Below, piece by piece: positions 1-7,386 of a stretch of DNA of 17,540 nt (the first letter of the stretch is position 1; each line of letters starts with the position of its first letter). A program made the translations under genes and the position numbers. Source of the DNA: Deltaproteobacteria bacterium. Its GTDB lineage: Bacteria > UBA10199 > SPLOWO2-01-44-7. Below the pieces are notes generated by a model that was given only the letters and a program-made list of their open reading frames with translations, was not told the origin of the DNA and searched no databases. Where the stretch lies: positions 1-17,540 of the forward strand of contig JACQMB010000101.1 of NCBI GenBank assembly GCA_016203765.1, read 5' to 3'.

Positions 1-16
1 CCGAGTCCGTAGTCTC
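1..16 (-). repeat. Heptamer repeat fragment at the window start
   Basis: Read on the reverse strand this is GAGACTACGGACTCGG, about two units of the GGACTAC heptamer family found at 5613, 6932 and 8005. It may continue upstream of the window. Here it sits in the opposite orientation to the other arrays. Confidence 0.5.
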
Positions 17-35
17 TTTTCTTCGTTTGTCAAGA

Positions 36-65
36 TTGACTTTGTTTGACCCCCGGAACTATCAT
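36..65 (+). promoter_or_regulatory. Possible sigma-70-type promoter for rpoN
   Basis: TTGACT at 36-41 (5 of 6 match to the -35 box) and TATCAT at 60-65 (5 of 6 match to the -10 box) are separated by 18 nt. Transcription would start near 72, just ahead of the Shine-Dalgarno of rpoN. The site overlaps sequence that resembles a dispersed-repeat arm (29-53), so the match could be fortuitous. More promoter may lie upstream of the window. Confidence 0.3.
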
Positions 66-81
66 CAGTATAGAGGCACCC

Positions 82-1593
82 ATGGCCCTTGAGATCAAAC
101 AAAGTCTCCGCATGGCCCAGCAATTGGTAGTCACCCCCCAATTGCAACAAGCCATCCGCCTTCTGCAACTCTCCCGCATGGAACTGACCACCATGATTCA
201 AAAGGAACTGATCGAAAATCCCTGCCTGGAGGAAGAAGAGGAAGAAAGCGAAACGGTCAAGCTCGAGACCAAAGAGGGGGAAGAGGAGAGCTCCCACGGC
301 GAAGCCCATGAACAAGCCAAGGAGGCCGACAAGGGTCATGAACACCCCTTTGATGAAGTGGGACTGAAAGATCCCGAACCGAAAGAGCCCTCCAATTTCG
401 ACTGGGAAAACTATCTTCAGGCCCAGGATTCCCCCAGCGGGGCCTATGAACGGAACATCAACGGACCGGCGGAAGAACTCCCCCCTTTTGAAAACACCGT
501 AAAAAAAACCGAGACCCTCCAGGAACACCTGCTATGGCAGCTGGGGATGACCGTCCACCTGACGGATGAAGAACACGCCATCGCCGAGGAAATCATCGGC
601 AACATCAATGATGACGGTTATCTCATGGCCAATCCGGAAGAGATCGCCAAAGGCGCGGAGGCCTCCCCCGAATCCGTGGAGGCCGTTCTCAAAAAGGTCC
701 AGGAGTTTGATCCGATCGGTGTCGCCGCGCGGGATATCCAGGAATGCCTGCTGTTACAGGCCAGGAGTCTGGGCGGGGAAGAGGGAGAGCTTTTGTGCCG
801 CATCATTCAGCATCACCTCAAACATTTGGAACTCCACGACTACAAACCGATCGCCAAGGCCCTCGATGTTCCGATTGAAAGAGTTTTGGAAATCGAAAAG
901 ATGATCCACCAGCTCGACCCCAAACCGGGACGGGCCTATTCCAACGTCCAAACGCAATATATTACACCGGATGTCTTCGTCACCAAACGGGGAGACAAAT
1001 ATGTGGTGACACTGAACGAGGACGGGATGCCCAAGCTGGCCGTCTCCCCCCTCTACCGCCGGGCCATCCTGCACGGCGAGACGGTGGGGGTTCAGGCCAG
1101 GGAGTATATCCAGGACAAACTGCGCCAGGCCCTTTGGCTGATCAAGAGCATCCACCAGCGCCAACGGACCCTCTACCGGGTCACGCAGAGCATCGTGAAA
1201 TTTCAGCGCGATTTTTTTGAAAAGGGGCCCAACCACCTCCGGCCGATGGTCCTCAAAGACGTGGCCGAGGATATCGGGATGCACGAATCGACCGTCTCAC
1301 GCGTGACCACCAACAAATATGCCCACACCCCCAGGGGTCTTTTGGAACTGAAATATTTTTTCAACTCCAGCCTGGGGGGCCGCGGGGCCGACGGGACCGC
1401 CTCGGAGGTGGTCAAAAACCATCTTCAACATCTCATCGCCAAGGAAAATCTGCAAACCCCCCTGAGCGACCAGGAAATCGCCGGGATCCTAAAAGAAAAA
1501 CATAATATTGACATCGCCCGCCGGACTGTGGCCAAATACCGGGAGACATTAGGCGTTCTCCCCTCATCGCGCCGAAGGCGAAAGCACTATTAA
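82..1593 (+). CDS. rpoN: RNA polymerase sigma-54 factor
   Basis: Sigma-54 directs RNA polymerase to -24/-12 promoters and needs an ATP-dependent enhancer-binding protein to open them. The 503-aa product shows the full family layout. Residues 1-48 are the glutamine-rich activator-contact region I (MAQQLVVTPQLQQAIRLLQL). A strongly acidic linker follows at about 49-110 (runs of Glu). Next come the core-binding region, then the HTH segment with HESTVSRVTTNKYAHTPRG, and the RpoN box ARRTVAKYRE at about 479-488. I choose ATG 82 because AGAGG (72-76) lies 5 nt upstream and the protein then begins at the conserved MALEIKQSL. An in-frame TTG at 46 would add 12 non-conserved residues. First gene of the rpoN-hpf-ptsN-HPr-EI operon. 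Its length is normal and all key motifs are present. The same window carries two predicted sigma-54 promoters (near 7066 and 8116). Confidence 0.97.
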   Translation: MALEIKQSLRMAQQLVVTPQLQQAIRLLQLSRMELTTMIQKELIENPCLEEEEEESETVKLETKEGEEESSHGEAHEQAKEADKGHEHPFDEVGLKDPEPKEPSNFDWENYLQAQDSPSGAYERNINGPAEELPPFENTVKKTETLQEHLLWQLGMTVHLTDEEHAIAEEIIGNINDDGYLMANPEEIAKGAEASPESVEAVLKKVQEFDPIGVAARDIQECLLLQARSLGGEEGELLCRIIQHHLKHLELHDYKPIAKALDVPIERVLEIEKMIHQLDPKPGRAYSNVQTQYITPDVFVTKRGDKYVVTLNEDGMPKLAVSPLYRRAILHGETVGVQAREYIQDKLRQALWLIKSIHQRQRTLYRVTQSIVKFQRDFFEKGPNHLRPMVLKDVAEDIGMHESTVSRVTTNKYAHTPRGLLELKYFFNSSLGGRGADGTASEVVKNHLQHLIAKENLQTPLSDQEIAGILKEKHNIDIARRTVAKYRETLGVLPSSRRRRKHY

Positions 1594-1905
1594 ATGGAAA
1601 CCCATTTCACGTTTCGAAACATGGAGGCCAGCGACGCCCTCAAGGGCCATACCTTGGACAAGCTCGAAAAACTGAACAAGTATCTGATCAAACCGGAGAC
1701 GGTCCACATGATCTTCCATCTGGAGCGCTTTCAGCATGTTGCCGAAGTCACCCTCAGCGCCAACGGGATCCGCTATGTCAGCCACGACCGGGCTCCGGAT
1801 ATGTACACCGCCATCGACGGGGCCGTCGCCAAATTGGAGAGCCAGCTGAAAAAATATAAGGAGAGATTAAAACGGCATAAGGACAAAATCCGAAAGCGCC
1901 GGTAG
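1594..1905 (+). CDS. hpf: Ribosome hibernation promoting factor, short form
   Basis: HPF/RaiA family protein of 103 aa. It binds the 30S subunit near the mRNA/tRNA channel and promotes inactive 100S dimers during starvation. The family pattern is visible: an N-terminal beta strand (METHFTFRNME), a helix (ALKGHTLDKLEKLNKYL), then beta strands around HVAEVTLSANG. A second helix, DMYTAIDGAVAKLESQLKKYKERLKRHK, leads into a very basic tail KIRKRR. It ends after that tail, as expected of the short Gammaproteobacteria-type form, without the extra C-terminal dimerisation domain of long HPF. The ATG directly abuts the rpoN TAA, so translation is probably coupled. The rpoN-hpf-ptsN order is a classic conserved cluster. 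The short/long assignment rests on length. Confidence 0.93.
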   Translation: METHFTFRNMEASDALKGHTLDKLEKLNKYLIKPETVHMIFHLERFQHVAEVTLSANGIRYVSHDRAPDMYTAIDGAVAKLESQLKKYKERLKRHKDKIRKRR

Positions 1906-1915
1906 ATCACCCCCG

Positions 1916-2377
1916 ATGAAAATTGCGGAGAGCCTGAAAAAAGAATGTATTTTACCCGACCTGGAGGCCCGGAACAAGGTCGACTGCCTGATGGAGTTTG
2001 CCTCCTGCATCAGTAGCCATCTCCCCGGTCTCGCCAAAGACGAAGTCGCCCACCTCCTTTTGGACCGGGAAAAACTGGGATCAACCGGCATTCAAGACGG
2101 TGTGGCCATCCCCCATGCCAAAATCAAGTCCCTCGATCATCTGGTCCTGTTGTTCGGACGTTCGTTGACGGGGATCGACTTTCAATCCTTCGATAACAAA
2201 CCAACCCATCTCTTTTTTGTACTGCTCGTCCCCGAAGAGACCACTCGCGAACACCTGAAAATGCTGGCCCGCCTCTCCCGGATGCTCAAAAAGGCCCCCT
2301 TGCGCGAAAAGCTCCTTCAGGCCAAAAATGTCAAAGAAATCTACGAAATCCTGTGTGAGGAAGACAAAAAGCTGTAA
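1916..2377 (+). CDS. ptsN: PTS IIA-like nitrogen regulatory protein (EIIA-Ntr)
   Basis: EIIA-Ntr is the terminal phosphate acceptor of the nitrogen PTS. In the studied Proteobacteria it regulates potassium transport, nitrogen and stress responses and is not itself a sugar transporter component. The 153-aa protein matches the mannitol/fructose-type EIIA fold. The phosphorylated histidine is His67 in GVAIPHAKI. The preceding LLDREKLGSTGIQDG and the following FFVLLVPEETTREHLKMLARLSRML are family signatures. The ATG lies 10 nt after the hpf stop without an obvious Shine-Dalgarno, which suggests coupled translation. Its 3' end overlaps the apparent reading frame of the next gene (HPr). Length is typical for PtsN. 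Confidence 0.94.
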   Translation: MKIAESLKKECILPDLEARNKVDCLMEFASCISSHLPGLAKDEVAHLLLDREKLGSTGIQDGVAIPHAKIKSLDHLVLLFGRSLTGIDFQSFDNKPTHLFFVLLVPEETTREHLKMLARLSRMLKKAPLREKLLQAKNVKEIYEILCEEDKKL

Positions 2378-2639
2378 TCCCGGCTGGCATTCCGCCACTG
2401 TAAAGATCGTTCACCGGGAGGGATTCCACACAAGGCCCGCCGCCCAGTTTGCCGAAATCGCCCAGCGATTTGCCGCCGAGGTCGAGGTGCGTTGCGGCCG
2501 CAAAAAAGGGGATGGCAAAAGCATCCTGAGCCTGCTAGCCTTGGGGGCCGAAAGGGGCGATAAGCTGACCCTTCGCACCCGCGGCCCGCGGGCCGAAGAG
2601 ACCCTGAAGGCTTTGGGTAAATTGATTCAAAAAGGTTAA
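2328..2639 (+). CDS. HPr/NPr-like phosphocarrier protein (start uncertain)
   Basis: HPr-family carrier passing phosphate from enzyme I to EIIA. The active histidine is in REGFHTRPAAQFAE (His34 counting from 2328). A serine at the classical Ser46 position is present in DGKSILSLLALGAERGD, 31 residues after the histidine as in HPr. No HprK kinase gene is seen in this window. The start is odd. Homology would place residue 1 near 2385, but there is no ATG, GTG or TTG there. The closest in-frame options are GTG 2355 (94 aa, 23-nt overlap with ptsN) and ATG 2328 (103 aa, 50-nt overlap), neither with a good Shine-Dalgarno. A reading that enters from ptsN by a +1 shift is a remote alternative. It lies directly upstream of enzyme I, separated by 2 nt. 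Confidence 0.88.
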   Translation: MSKKSTKSCVRKTKSCNPGWHSATVKIVHREGFHTRPAAQFAEIAQRFAAEVEVRCGRKKGDGKSILSLLALGAERGDKLTLRTRGPRAEETLKALGKLIQKG

Positions 2640-2641
2640 CC

Positions 2642-4360
2642 ATGACCAGGATGATACTCAAGGGGAGGGAATGTTCCCCGGGCATTGCCATTGGTCCCGT
2701 CTGCCTCCTTCCCCCACCCCGGCCGGTAGCCCACTACCGGCTGGCTCAAAAGGAAATTTCCGTGGAACGCAAGCGTCTTCACCGGGCCATGGTGCAAACC
2801 GGTCAGCAATGGGAACGGCTGTTGGAGGGGCACCCCCGCCTGCAAACCCAGTCTCCTTATCAAATCCTGCAAGCCCATCGGATGTTGTTGAACGATCCCA
2901 TTTTCAAGGAGAGTTGCGAATTTTTTATTCGCCGGGAAAAAATCAACGCCGAATGGGCGGTGGAGCGGACCGGCCAGCAGTTGGGGGTGGCCCTGGGCAC
3001 GACCGACGAGACCACCACCTTCAAACGCCAAGAGGATATCCAAGCCGTCGTCCACGCCCTGCTCCAAAATTTAAGCAGGCTCGAGCCCTTCTATTGGATC
3101 CGCCAGGCCCGGGTTAAAAACCGAATCTTGGTGACCGATTATCTCAGTCCCCAGGCCGTCATTTTTCTCAAGCAGCTCAACGTGACCGGCCTGGTCACCC
3201 AAAGCGGGGGGCGCAACGCCCACAGCATGATTCTGGCGCGCTCGTTATGCCTCCCCGCGGTCAGCGGCATTGCCGACGTTAAAAATATTTTGTCCGGCCG
3301 CCCCAAGGCTATTTTAAACGGGTTTGAGGGGACGCTCATCGTGGAGCCGACCCGCGAGGAGGAGCGGTTTCACCGGGAACTGTTGAGCAAACACCAAGTT
3401 TTGGAGGGGCTCCTCCTCCGGGAGGCCAATCAGGCCGCCCGCACCCGGGACAAAAAACGGATTTGGTTTGAGGCCAACGTGGAACTTCCCGAGGAGGTCC
3501 CGGCCCTGGTCAAATACGGCGCTGAAGGGATCGGCCTCTTTCGAACCGAGTCGCTTTTTTTGTATCGTGCCCAGCCCCCTTCCGAAAAAAAACAGCTCCA
3601 AATTTACGCCCGGGTCTTGACCCAAATGCCAAACACCCCCGTTACCTTCCGCACCCTCGACCTGAGCGGCGAGGAGTGGATGGGTCACACCCCGGTCAAT
3701 CCCGCCCTCGGTCTGCGCGGCATCCGCTTTTCTCTCAAGGAAACGCGGTTGCTCGAAACCCAGTTGCGGGCCTTGTTGAAGGCGGGGGCAAACCGCCTCC
3801 TGCTCCCCATGGTCACCTCGCTGGAGGAGATCGAACAGTTTAAAAAACTGGCCCGTCAAATTCAAAAGGATCTCAAACAAAAAAGAAAAATCCTGGTCGG
3901 GATTATGGTCGAAGTGCCGGCGGCGGGGCTGTTGATCGACCAATTCGCCCGGGCGGTCGATTTCTTCGCCATCGGCAGCAATGATCTCATTCAATATACG
4001 CTGGCCATGGACCGGGCCAACGAACAACTGGCACAAAATTATTCGTTGCATCACCCCGCCATTATCCGAATGCTGTTTCAAATCGTTCAAAATGCTTTGA
4101 AAGCCAAAAGGCCAGTCTACCTTTGCGGTGAATTGGGCGCGGATCCCCTCTTTTTGCCCGTTTTGCTCGGAATGGGGCTCACGCATTTCAGCATGAATCC
4201 CCTTTCGATCCCGCGGGCCAAGAAAATGGTCCGCCTCCTCTCGGCAAAAGAATGCCGCCGGCGGAGCCGTCAACTCCTCCAGGTTTCCCGGGCCGGGGCG
4301 ATTGAAAAAATTCTCAAGTCGTTCGCTTTCAAACTTGACACCCCATGGCGGGCCGGATAA
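2642..4360 (+). CDS. ptsI: Phosphoenolpyruvate-protein phosphotransferase (enzyme I)
   Basis: Enzyme I autophosphorylates from PEP and phosphorylates HPr/NPr. The 572-aa protein starts directly with the enzyme I N-domain and has no GAF domain, so its architecture is PtsI-like rather than PtsP-like even though its neighbours are PTS-Ntr genes. The phospho-histidine is His194 in GGRNAHSMILARS. The PEP-binding TIM barrel shows GLFRTES (about 298-304), FRTLDLSGEE (336-345), IMVEVPAAGLLIDQF, FFAIGSNDLIQYTLAMDR and the acid/base cysteine Cys495 in VYLCGELGADP. The usual GGDK after RTLD is replaced by SGEE, so the lysine equivalent to E. coli Lys340 is Glu345. The ATG lies 2 nt after the HPr stop. 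The last basic residues (KECRRRSRQLL) look like a normal C-terminus. Confidence 0.94.
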   Translation: MTRMILKGRECSPGIAIGPVCLLPPPRPVAHYRLAQKEISVERKRLHRAMVQTGQQWERLLEGHPRLQTQSPYQILQAHRMLLNDPIFKESCEFFIRREKINAEWAVERTGQQLGVALGTTDETTTFKRQEDIQAVVHALLQNLSRLEPFYWIRQARVKNRILVTDYLSPQAVIFLKQLNVTGLVTQSGGRNAHSMILARSLCLPAVSGIADVKNILSGRPKAILNGFEGTLIVEPTREEERFHRELLSKHQVLEGLLLREANQAARTRDKKRIWFEANVELPEEVPALVKYGAEGIGLFRTESLFLYRAQPPSEKKQLQIYARVLTQMPNTPVTFRTLDLSGEEWMGHTPVNPALGLRGIRFSLKETRLLETQLRALLKAGANRLLLPMVTSLEEIEQFKKLARQIQKDLKQKRKILVGIMVEVPAAGLLIDQFARAVDFFAIGSNDLIQYTLAMDRANEQLAQNYSLHHPAIIRMLFQIVQNALKAKRPVYLCGELGADPLFLPVLLGMGLTHFSMNPLSIPRAKKMVRLLSAKECRRRSRQLLQVSRAGAIEKILKSFAFKLDTPWRAG

Positions 4361-4361
4361 A
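4335..4361 (+). promoter_or_regulatory. Possible promoter for metK-ahcY inside the end of ptsI
   Basis: A perfect TTGACA lies at 4335-4340 within the last codons of the enzyme I gene. A weak -10-like GATAAA at 4356-4361 follows with a 15-nt spacer, shorter than optimal. It would allow metK to be expressed apart from the PTS operon. No riboswitch-sized leader fits in the 68 nt between ptsI and metK. Confidence 0.25.
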
Positions 4362-4428
4362 GGAGTGGCCTTTGTTCCAATGGTTCATCGAGAAATTCAT
4401 CCATAAGGGTCCAAAAAGGAGAGAGACT

Positions 4429-5607
4429 ATGAGCGTCAACATCAAAGAGCCTTACCTGTTTACTTCCGAGTCAGTGACCGAAGGTCATCCCGACAAAGTG
4501 GCCGATCAAATTTCAGACAGTATTTTGGATGCCTATATCGCCCAAGATCCCAAATCGAGGGTGGCGTGCGAAACGCTGGTGAAAACCGGACTGGCCCTCG
4601 TGGCCGGCGAAATTACCAGCACGGGGCAGGTTGACATTCCCGCCGTTGTTCGAAAAACCATCGAAGAAATTGGATACACCGACGCCGCCTACGGCTATGA
4701 TTGCCACACCTGCTCGGTGATGACCGCCATCGACAAACAATCGCCCGATATTTCGCAGGGGGTGACGGAGGGCGAAGGGTTATATAAAGAACAGGGGGCC
4801 GGCGATCAGGGCCTCATGTTCGGCTATGCCTGCGATGAGACCCCGGAGTTGATGCCGATGCCCATTGCGCTCGCGCATAAGATCACCCGGCGCCTGGCCG
4901 AATGCCGCAAGAAAAATGTTCTTGATTTTTTGCGGCCGGACGGAAAATCACAGGTGACGATTCGTTACGTCGACAAAAAACCGGTGCACATCGACACGGT
5001 GGTCGTTTCCACTCAGCACTCACCGGACGTCTCCTACGACACCTTAAAAGAGGCGGTGATTGAAGAAGTGGCCAAAAAAATCCTGCCGAGGGAGTTGGTG
5101 GACGGCAAGACCCGTTTTCTGATCAATCCCACGGGGCGCTTTGTGGTCGGCGGCCCGCAAGGGGATTGCGGGCTGACCGGGCGCAAAATCATCGTCGATT
5201 CCTACGGAGGGGTCGGCTCGCACGGCGGCGGCGCCTACTCCGGAAAGGACCCCTCGAAGGTGGACCGGACCGCCGCCTACATGGCCCGCTATATCGCCAA
5301 AAATGTCGTCGCCTCCGGTTTGACAACCCGTTGTGAAGTGCAACTGGCCTACGCGATCGGCTTTGCGGAACCGGTCTCCATCCTGGTCAATTCCTTCGGC
5401 GATGAAAATATTTCCCATGAAAAATTGGTGACCGCCGTCCGCGAGATCTTTCCGCTGAAGCCGGCCGATATGATCCGATGCCTGAATCTGCTCCGGCCGA
5501 TTTTCAAAAAGACGGCGGCCTATGGCCACTTTGGCCGCAATGAGCCGGAATTCACCTGGGAGAGGACCGACCGGGCCAAAGACCTGAAGCGCGTTTGCGG
5601 TATATGA
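4429..5607 (+). CDS. metK: S-adenosylmethionine synthetase
   Basis: MetK joins methionine and ATP to make S-adenosylmethionine in the cytoplasm. The 392-aa protein has the N-terminal FTSESVTEGHPDKVADQIS (11-29), with the ATP-binding His20 and Asp22. It also has the signature GAGDQGLMFGYA (123-134), GGPQGDCGLTGRK (241-252) and the P-loop-like GGGAYSGKDPSKVDR (266-280). ATG 4429 is preceded by a strong GGAGAG (4418-4423). An upstream in-frame ATG at 4345 would add 28 unconserved residues overlapping ptsI and is rejected. It is followed by ahcY after 62 nt of intergenic DNA containing a heptamer tandem repeat. Length and motifs are standard. Confidence 0.97.
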   Translation: MSVNIKEPYLFTSESVTEGHPDKVADQISDSILDAYIAQDPKSRVACETLVKTGLALVAGEITSTGQVDIPAVVRKTIEEIGYTDAAYGYDCHTCSVMTAIDKQSPDISQGVTEGEGLYKEQGAGDQGLMFGYACDETPELMPMPIALAHKITRRLAECRKKNVLDFLRPDGKSQVTIRYVDKKPVHIDTVVVSTQHSPDVSYDTLKEAVIEEVAKKILPRELVDGKTRFLINPTGRFVVGGPQGDCGLTGRKIIVDSYGGVGSHGGGAYSGKDPSKVDRTAAYMARYIAKNVVASGLTTRCEVQLAYAIGFAEPVSILVNSFGDENISHEKLVTAVREIFPLKPADMIRCLNLLRPIFKKTAAYGHFGRNEPEFTWERTDRAKDLKRVCGI

Positions 5608-5612
5608 AAAGA

Positions 5613-5646
5613 CGGACTACGGACTACGGACTACGGACTACGGACC
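5613..5646 (+). repeat. Heptamer tandem repeat (CGGACTA)n between metK and ahcY
   Basis: Four perfect tandem copies of CGGACTA followed by a partial CGGACC fill much of the metK-ahcY gap. Related heptamer arrays occur at 6932-6968, 8005-8040 and, on the opposite strand, 1-16. All lie outside genes. Confidence 0.85.
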
Positions 5647-5669
5647 AAAAACAAAGAGGAGAAAAAAAG

Positions 5670-6929
5670 ATGTCTTATTATGACGTCAAGGATACGAAAT
5701 TAGCGGAGGCTGGAAAAAACAGGATTGAATGGGCCGCGCAGACGATGCCAGTCTTGAGAAAAATCAAGGAACGTTTTGAAAAGGAGAAACCGCTGGCGGG
5801 CAAAACGCTGGCCGCCTGCCTGCACGTCACTTCCGAAACCGCCACCCTGATGCAAACCTTGAAGGCCGGCGGCGCCCAGGTCTGCCTTTGCGCCTCCAAT
5901 CCGTTAAGCACCCAGGACGACGTCGCGGCAAGCCTGGCCATTCACGACAAAATTTCCGTCTTCGCGATCAAGGGGGAAGACGACAAAACCTATTACCGGC
6001 ACATCCACGCCTCCCTGGAAACCTCTCCCCAAATCACGATGGATGACGGGGCCGATTTGGTTTCAACCATTCACTCTCAAAAACCGAACCTGGCTGACAA
6101 CGTGATTGGCGGCACCGAAGAAACGACCACCGGCGTCATCCGGCTCGCCCAAATGGCCAGGGAAGGGGTTTTGAAATATCCGATCATCGCCGTCAACGAC
6201 GCCGACACCAAACATTTTTTTGACAACCGTTATGGCACCGGCCAATCGACCATGGACGGAATCATTCGCGCCACCAACCGCCTGCTCGCCGGAACCGTTT
6301 TCGTGATCGCGGGCTACGGCTGGTGCGGCAAGGGCCTGGCAATGCGCGCCCAGGGGGAGGGGGCCAATGTGATCGTTACCGAAATAGATCCCCTGCGGGC
6401 GCTCGAGGCCTCGATGGACGGTTTCCGGGTGATGAAGATGGAGGAGGCCGCCCCCGTCGGCGACTTCTTCTGCACGGTGACCGGCAACAAAAACGTCATC
6501 GCCAAAAAACATTTTGAAAAAATGAAGAGCGGCGCGATTGTCTGCAACTCCGGCCATTTCAACGTGGAACTCGACATCCCCGCCCTCGAATCGATGGCCA
6601 AGACCAAACGAACCCTTCGTCCTTTCGTCGAGGAATATGTGTTAAGCGACGGCCGCCGCATCAACCTGCTGGCACAAGGCCGGCTGGTCAATCTTGCCGC
6701 CGCCGAAGGCCACCCCTCCAGCGTGATGGACATGAGCTTCGCCAACCAGGCTTTGTGCGCCGAATTTTTGGCGAAGCAAACGAAGCGCCTGGAAAAAAAG
6801 GTCCACCCCGTTCCGCGGGATATCGACCAACAGATCGCCGCCCTCAAACTGGAGGCGATGGGGATACGGATTGACACATTGACGGCCGAACAGCAAAAAT
6901 ACCTCACCAGCTGGCAAGAGGGAACCTGA
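5670..6929 (+). CDS. ahcY: Adenosylhomocysteinase (S-adenosylhomocysteine hydrolase)
   Basis: AhcY hydrolyses S-adenosylhomocysteine to homocysteine and adenosine using tightly bound NAD+, relieving product inhibition of methyltransferases. The 419-aa product is the short form found in archaea and several bacteria. Visible motifs are LHVTSETATL (substrate His52), MDDGAD (124-129), NDADTKHFFDNRYGTGQS with catalytic Lys181 and Asp185, and the Rossmann NAD loop AGYGWCGKGLA (214-224). The C-terminal GHPSSVMDMSFANQALC follows. ATG 5670 is preceded by AGAGGAG (5655-5661). An earlier in-frame ATG at 5595 would translate the heptamer repeat and is rejected. It works directly downstream of MetK in the SAM cycle; the homocysteine formed can feed the cystathionine beta-synthase encoded at 15862. 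Confidence 0.97.
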   Translation: MSYYDVKDTKLAEAGKNRIEWAAQTMPVLRKIKERFEKEKPLAGKTLAACLHVTSETATLMQTLKAGGAQVCLCASNPLSTQDDVAASLAIHDKISVFAIKGEDDKTYYRHIHASLETSPQITMDDGADLVSTIHSQKPNLADNVIGGTEETTTGVIRLAQMAREGVLKYPIIAVNDADTKHFFDNRYGTGQSTMDGIIRATNRLLAGTVFVIAGYGWCGKGLAMRAQGEGANVIVTEIDPLRALEASMDGFRVMKMEEAAPVGDFFCTVTGNKNVIAKKHFEKMKSGAIVCNSGHFNVELDIPALESMAKTKRTLRPFVEEYVLSDGRRINLLAQGRLVNLAAAEGHPSSVMDMSFANQALCAEFLAKQTKRLEKKVHPVPRDIDQQIAALKLEAMGIRIDTLTAEQQKYLTSWQEGT

Positions 6930-6931
6930 AG

Positions 6932-6968
6932 AGGACTACGGACCACGGACTGCGGACTACGGACTAGA
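6932..6968 (+). repeat. Imperfect heptamer repeat after ahcY
   Basis: About five imperfect copies of the GGACTAC heptamer (GGACTACGGACCACGGACTG and onward) begin three bases after the ahcY stop. Same family as the array at 5613-5646 but more diverged. No stem-loop terminator is evident in the rest of the gap. Confidence 0.8.
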
Positions 6969-6988
6969 GACCCCAAAATTTATTATAG

Positions 6989-7010
6989 GGTGCCAGATAC
7001 CGTATGTCAC
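6989..7010 (+). repeat. Possible REP-like fragment upstream of the 80-aa gene
   Basis: A 22-nt stretch starting GGTGCC and ending TGTCAC shares both ends with a stretch of equal length inside truA (12988-13009); about 15 of 22 positions agree. It may be a remnant of a dispersed REP-type repeat. The comparison rests on two copies only. Confidence 0.25.
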
Positions 7011-7063
7011 TTTGTCTAACCTGTTGAAATCACGATAAAATCAGCACACGACCCACCCGCACA

Positions 7064-7080
7064 TCGGCACAAATTTTGCA
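7064..7080 (+). promoter_or_regulatory. Predicted sigma-54 (-24/-12) promoter 1
   Basis: CGGCACA-AATT-TTGCA matches the consensus TGGCACG-N4-TTGCW with the exact GG-N10-GC spacing (GG 7066-7067, GC 7078-7079). One mismatch falls at the first T. Predicted transcription start is about 7091, 4 nt before the ATG of the 80-aa gene. The next operon has an equivalent site with the same distance to its ATG. rpoN is in this window, so the cognate sigma factor exists. Confidence 0.6.
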
Positions 7081-7094
7081 TACCTACCCTCTGT

Positions 7095-7337
7095 ATGGGT
7101 ATCTCCAAGGTCCATTCGGCCCCTAAACAAACCCGGTTTGAGGGAGAAAAGCACCTTCCAAAGGACGACGTCGAGCCCAAGGTTCTTCTGGAAGATTTGA
7201 AAGAAAAACAGCGGCTTTTTGCCCAGCTCAAAGAAGAGGGGCTGATTCATAAAGACAAGCATTTGCTGATGGAGCAAAAATTAAAAGAAACGATCGCGGA
7301 GTTGGAAGATTTGATTCCGCAGTTGGAGGTCGCCTAA
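7095..7337 (+). CDS. Small helical-hairpin protein, function unknown
   Basis: I do not recognise this 80-aa protein. It has about 26 polar residues (basic and Pro/Lys rich), then two amphipathic helices, PKVLLEDLKEKQRLFAQLKE and KHLLMEQKLKETIAELEDLI, joined by the turn EGLIHKDK. There is no signal peptide and no membrane segment. The hairpin layout resembles modules in the next three genes: MEQKLKETI here compares with MEAKLKSTL near residue 59 of the 773-aa protein. ATG 7095 has no Shine-Dalgarno, and a predicted sigma-54 promoter would start the transcript about 4 nt upstream, so translation may be leaderless. It probably forms an operon with the 190-aa gene 65 nt downstream. Its role could be structural, chaperone-like or an export component. 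Coding assignment is good, function unknown. Confidence 0.7.
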   Translation: MGISKVHSAPKQTRFEGEKHLPKDDVEPKVLLEDLKEKQRLFAQLKEEGLIHKDKHLLMEQKLKETIAELEDLIPQLEVA

Positions 7338-7348
7338 ATGACGTTGTC

Positions 7349-7380
7349 ATTGCGAGCCCCGCACAGCGGGGCGAAGCAAT
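7349..7380 (+). repeat. REP-like palindromic repeat
   Basis: The outer stem ATTGC (7349-7353) pairs with GCAAT (7376-7380), and the inner stem CCCCGC (7357-7362) pairs with GCGGGG (7366-7371) around an ACA loop. The frame CATTGCGAG...CGAAGCAATCC resembles a dispersed palindromic repeat I know from many unrelated bacterial genomes. It lies within the predicted two-gene operon and could act as an RNA-stabilising or attenuating hairpin. There is no U-tract, so it is not a typical terminator. Confidence 0.75.
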
Positions 7381-7386
7381 CCAGTG

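Noticed and set aside
2363..2377. Programmed -1 frameshift at the A-run before the ptsN stop
   Set aside because: The HPr frame is +1 relative to ptsN, so a -1 slip would not enter it, and no stimulatory structure is evident. A +1 shift is kept only as a remote option.
3314..4273. Long reverse-strand open frame (319 codons) opposite ptsI
   Set aside because: It lies wholly antisense to a clear enzyme I gene, its translation shows no family motif, and it is the kind of frame GC-rich codon use produces.
4345..4428. Upstream in-frame extension of metK, and a SAM riboswitch in front of it
   Set aside because: The 28 extra residues are unconserved and overlap ptsI, while a strong Shine-Dalgarno marks ATG 4429. 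The 68-nt gap is too short for a SAM riboswitch and shows no such structure.
5595..5669. Upstream in-frame extension of ahcY
   Set aside because: It would translate the heptamer repeat and overlap metK; ATG 5670 has a good Shine-Dalgarno.
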